From Paludibacteraceae bacterium (GTDB taxonomy: Bacteria; Bacteroidota; Bacteroidia; Bacteroidales; Paludibacteraceae), in contig CANIXM010000065.1 in assembly GCA_947471245.1 (NCBI GenBank), positions 1 to 8,059 on the forward strand: 8,059 nt of DNA, given 5' to 3'. Every line of letters begins with the position of its first letter. Position 1 is the stretch's first letter. Shown piece after piece: positions 6,856-8,059 of this stretch. Under the pieces are notes generated by a model. It did not search any database. It saw nothing but the letters and a program-made list of their open reading frames with translations, and had not been told where the DNA came from. The translations under genes were made by a program, and so were the position numbers.

Positions 6856-7641
6856 ATGTTAAACGAAATCGTACTTTATCAATCAAACGAACTACCTGAA
6901 CGAATTGAAGTAAGGATAGAAGGCGATACTGTATGGCTGAATCGCCAGCAGCTGGCTATTTTATTTGGTAGGGATGTGAAAACTATTGGTAAACATATTG
7001 TCAATGTTTTTTCGGAGAGGGAACTCTTGAAAAATTCAACTGTCGCAAATTTTGCGACAGTTCAAAATGAAGGAGGACGGAAAGTTGACCGACTCATTGA
7101 GTACTACAATTTAGATGTTATTATTTCAGTGGGTTATCGGGTTAAATCAAAACAAGGCACACAGTTCCGTATTTGGGCGACTAGTGTGTTAAGAGATTAT
7201 TTACTAAAGGGATATGCGGTAAACCAACGAATGAATCGCATTGAAAACAATGTAGAAAACCTTGCCGAGAAAGTAAATGCAATTTCATTGCAAATTCAAT
7301 CTTCAGCCATCCCCAATCAAGGCGTGTTTTTCGATGGGCAGGTATTTGATGCTTATGAATTGGCTTCAAGGATTATTCGTTCAGCCAAGCGTAGTATTGT
7401 GCTTATTGATAATTATATAGACGAAAGCACACTCACACATTTAGCCAAGAGAAACGACAAAGTAGAAGTGCTTTTATTGACCAAAACCATTAGTAAACAG
7501 TTGGTGTTGGATGTGAAAAAAGCCAACGAGCAATATGGTGACTTTGATGTGCGAGAATTTACCTTGAGCCACGACCGTTTTTTTGATAATCGACAACTCA
7601 GAAGTGTATCATTTGGGCGCATCGCTCAAAGATTTGGGTAA
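6856..7641 (+). CDS. RhuM-family protein with C-terminal PLD-like domain, frameshifted near its end
   Basis: The N-terminal part (about 1-120) matches the virulence RhuM family: a helix-turn-helix-like segment (VWLNRQQLAILFGRDVKTIG, 26-45), then TVANFATVQ, IEYYNLDVIISVGYRVKS and FRIWATSVLRDYLLKGYA. A short coiled coil follows (about 122-146). The C-terminal domain (about 155 onward; GVFFDGQVFDAYE, IVLIDNYID) is the PLD-like module often attached to RhuM and ORF6N proteins. It should contain an HxRx4D motif, a variant of the phospholipase D HxKx4D. His239 and Arg241 are present, but a run of seven T at 7578-7584 shifts the frame after Phe242 and the protein ends at residue 261 with unrelated residues. 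One T fewer gives a 285-residue protein ending at 7714. RhuM was named in Salmonella SPI-3; its biochemical role is not settled, and relatives are common in accessory and defence-type regions. It may be a pseudogene, a phase-variable gene or a sequencing error. Confidence 0.85.
   Translation: MLNEIVLYQSNELPERIEVRIEGDTVWLNRQQLAILFGRDVKTIGKHIVNVFSERELLKNSTVANFATVQNEGGRKVDRLIEYYNLDVIISVGYRVKSKQGTQFRIWATSVLRDYLLKGYAVNQRMNRIENNVENLAEKVNAISLQIQSSAIPNQGVFFDGQVFDAYELASRIIRSAKRSIVLIDNYIDESTLTHLAKRNDKVEVLLLTKTISKQLVLDVKKANEQYGDFDVREFTLSHDRFFDNRQLRSVSFGRIAQRFG
7038..7062. repeat. Perfect 12-bp inverted repeat inside the RhuM-family gene
   Basis: AACTGTCGCAAA (7038-7049) and its exact reverse complement (7051-7062) flank a single central T, making a 25-base palindrome. 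It lies wholly in coding sequence for STVANFATVQ, a conserved stretch of the family, so it may partly follow from the protein sequence. As DNA it resembles a dimeric protein-binding site. Confidence 0.7.
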
Positions 7642-7714
7642 AAAGTGGTTTGCGTTCTGTCTTTTGAATCAAAATTCGGTAGAGAATATCCTGAAGTCAA
7701 TCGAGAGAGGATAA
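7585..7714 (+). pseudogene. Out-of-frame C-terminal tail of the RhuM-family gene
   Basis: Directly after the T7 tract, the frame that would follow loss of one T reads LIIDNSEVYHLGASLKDLG, then KKWFAFCLL, and ends at TAA 7712-7714. HDRFLIID...VYHxGASLKDLGKKWFAF is the expected end of the PLD-like domain in these proteins. The homologous signal in this frame shows that the frame at 6856-7641 is broken by one base rather than naturally ending early. Confidence 0.85.
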
Positions 7715-7841
7715 AGAGACTGAAAAATTAGGTTCTATAACGAATTAGATGAGTTAAACCGAAGGAGGAAATAAAACTACAAAAGTATCTTTATACAACA
7801 CATTGTACACATCTAGCCATAAAAACCGAAGATCACATAGT

Positions 7842-7873
7842 TTTGCCTATCGGCAAATTGGCTAGCAAGCCAA
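7842..7873. repeat. Two abutting perfect hairpins
   Basis: TTTGCC (7842-7847), loop TATC, GGCAAA (7852-7857) is followed without a gap by TTGGCT (7858-7863), loop AGCA, AGCCAA (7868-7873). Both stems are six perfect pairs with four-base loops. No T-tract follows on either strand, so this is not a standard intrinsic terminator. It could be a REP-like element or a recombination site. Confidence 0.6.
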
Positions 7874-7993
7874 AAATAAAATTAAACCACATAGGTACAA
7901 TAGTTGGGTATAGAAGTGTTTATTGACAAAACTGACAACATAAAATGGCATTAACAAATGTAACAATAATTAATATCATCTGCTTATCGTCTA

Positions 7994-8050
7994 CTTAATT
8001 GATTTTATTTTCTGAATTAAAATTCGAGCACGTGAATATCGAAAGTAGGC
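7994..8050 (+). repeat. Short interspersed repeat, copy C
   Basis: Third copy of the repeat that follows both pdxA 3' ends, here without pdxA sequence before it. The core TAATTGATTT is at 7996-8005. It is closest to copy A (about 37 of 45 bases), and TTAATT (7995-8000) and AATTAA (8015-8020) form an inverted pair. It may precede another unit beyond the window. Confidence 0.65.
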
Positions 8051-8059
8051 ACTTAAATA

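Larger units (their letters stand above)
7715..8059. other. 345-base non-coding stretch with hairpins and repeats
   Basis: No convincing gene is present on either strand and no tRNA is recognised. From left to right it holds: a short open stretch at 7724-7765 (KIRFYNELDELNRRRK, no start codon); a small stem TACAA/TTGTA (7794-7807); two abutting hairpins (7842-7873); CACATAG twice (7834-7840 and 7888-7894); a 17-codon ATG frame (7945-7998) I do not support; and short repeat C. The texture suggests a repeat-rich accessory spacer, perhaps with remnants of older insertions. Confidence 0.6.

Noticed and set aside
7945..7998. 17-codon ATG frame ending at the edge of short repeat C
   Set aside because: No recognisable sequence; a frame this short is expected by chance, though it could be the truncated start of a lost gene.
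1..8059. CRISPR arrays, tRNA or rRNA genes
   Set aside because: No regularly spaced short repeats with unique spacers and no recognisable tRNA or rRNA sequence were seen.

Overview
The window looks like chromosomal DNA from a Bacteroidota member, probably of the order Bacteroidales. The evidence is a large secreted amidase of the golvesin/'xanthan lyase' type common in that order, starts without Shine-Dalgarno sites, signal peptides cut just before Gln, one TAnnTTTG-type -7 promoter box, and a C5-ATG-type intergenic palindrome. All recognisable genes lie on the + strand.

Layout. Bases 1-2661 hold the 3' part of a gene for a multidomain N-acetylmuramoyl-L-alanine amidase; its start is outside the window. 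A 247-base gap follows with a REP-like palindromic element. Bases 2909-3979 are a complete pdxA (4-hydroxythreonine-4-phosphate dehydrogenase, pyridoxal 5'-phosphate synthesis). Next come two tandem, AT-rich genes for secreted eight-bladed PQQ-type beta-propeller proteins (4138-5247 and 5275-6360). Directly after the second stop codon lies a second, headless copy of the last 130 codons of pdxA (6365-6757). It is followed by a RhuM-family gene (6856-7641) whose C-terminal PLD-like domain is put out of frame by a T7 tract; the lost tail continues to 7714. The last 345 bases hold hairpins and repeats but no gene I can support.

The main story is the structure between the two pdxA 3' ends. The two propeller genes, clearly AT-richer than pdxA, sit between two direct copies of the pdxA 3' end plus its trailing sequence (about 95% identical over the coding part). 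This is the signature of a DNA segment that entered at the 3' end of pdxA and either restored or duplicated it. Most differences between the copies are synonymous, so the two alleles diverged while both were functional, which points to DNA from a related strain rather than a local duplication. A short repeat (about 45-55 bp, core TAATTGATTT) follows both pdxA copies and recurs at the end of the window, dividing the region into cassette-like units. No integrase or transposase is visible here, so the mechanism is inferred.

Functionally, the amidase would act on peptidoglycan in the periplasm or outside the cell and PdxA on vitamin B6 synthesis in the cytoplasm. The two propellers are secreted proteins of unknown role. 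The RhuM protein is an accessory DNA-binding-like protein of unknown role. I see no single pathway joining them.
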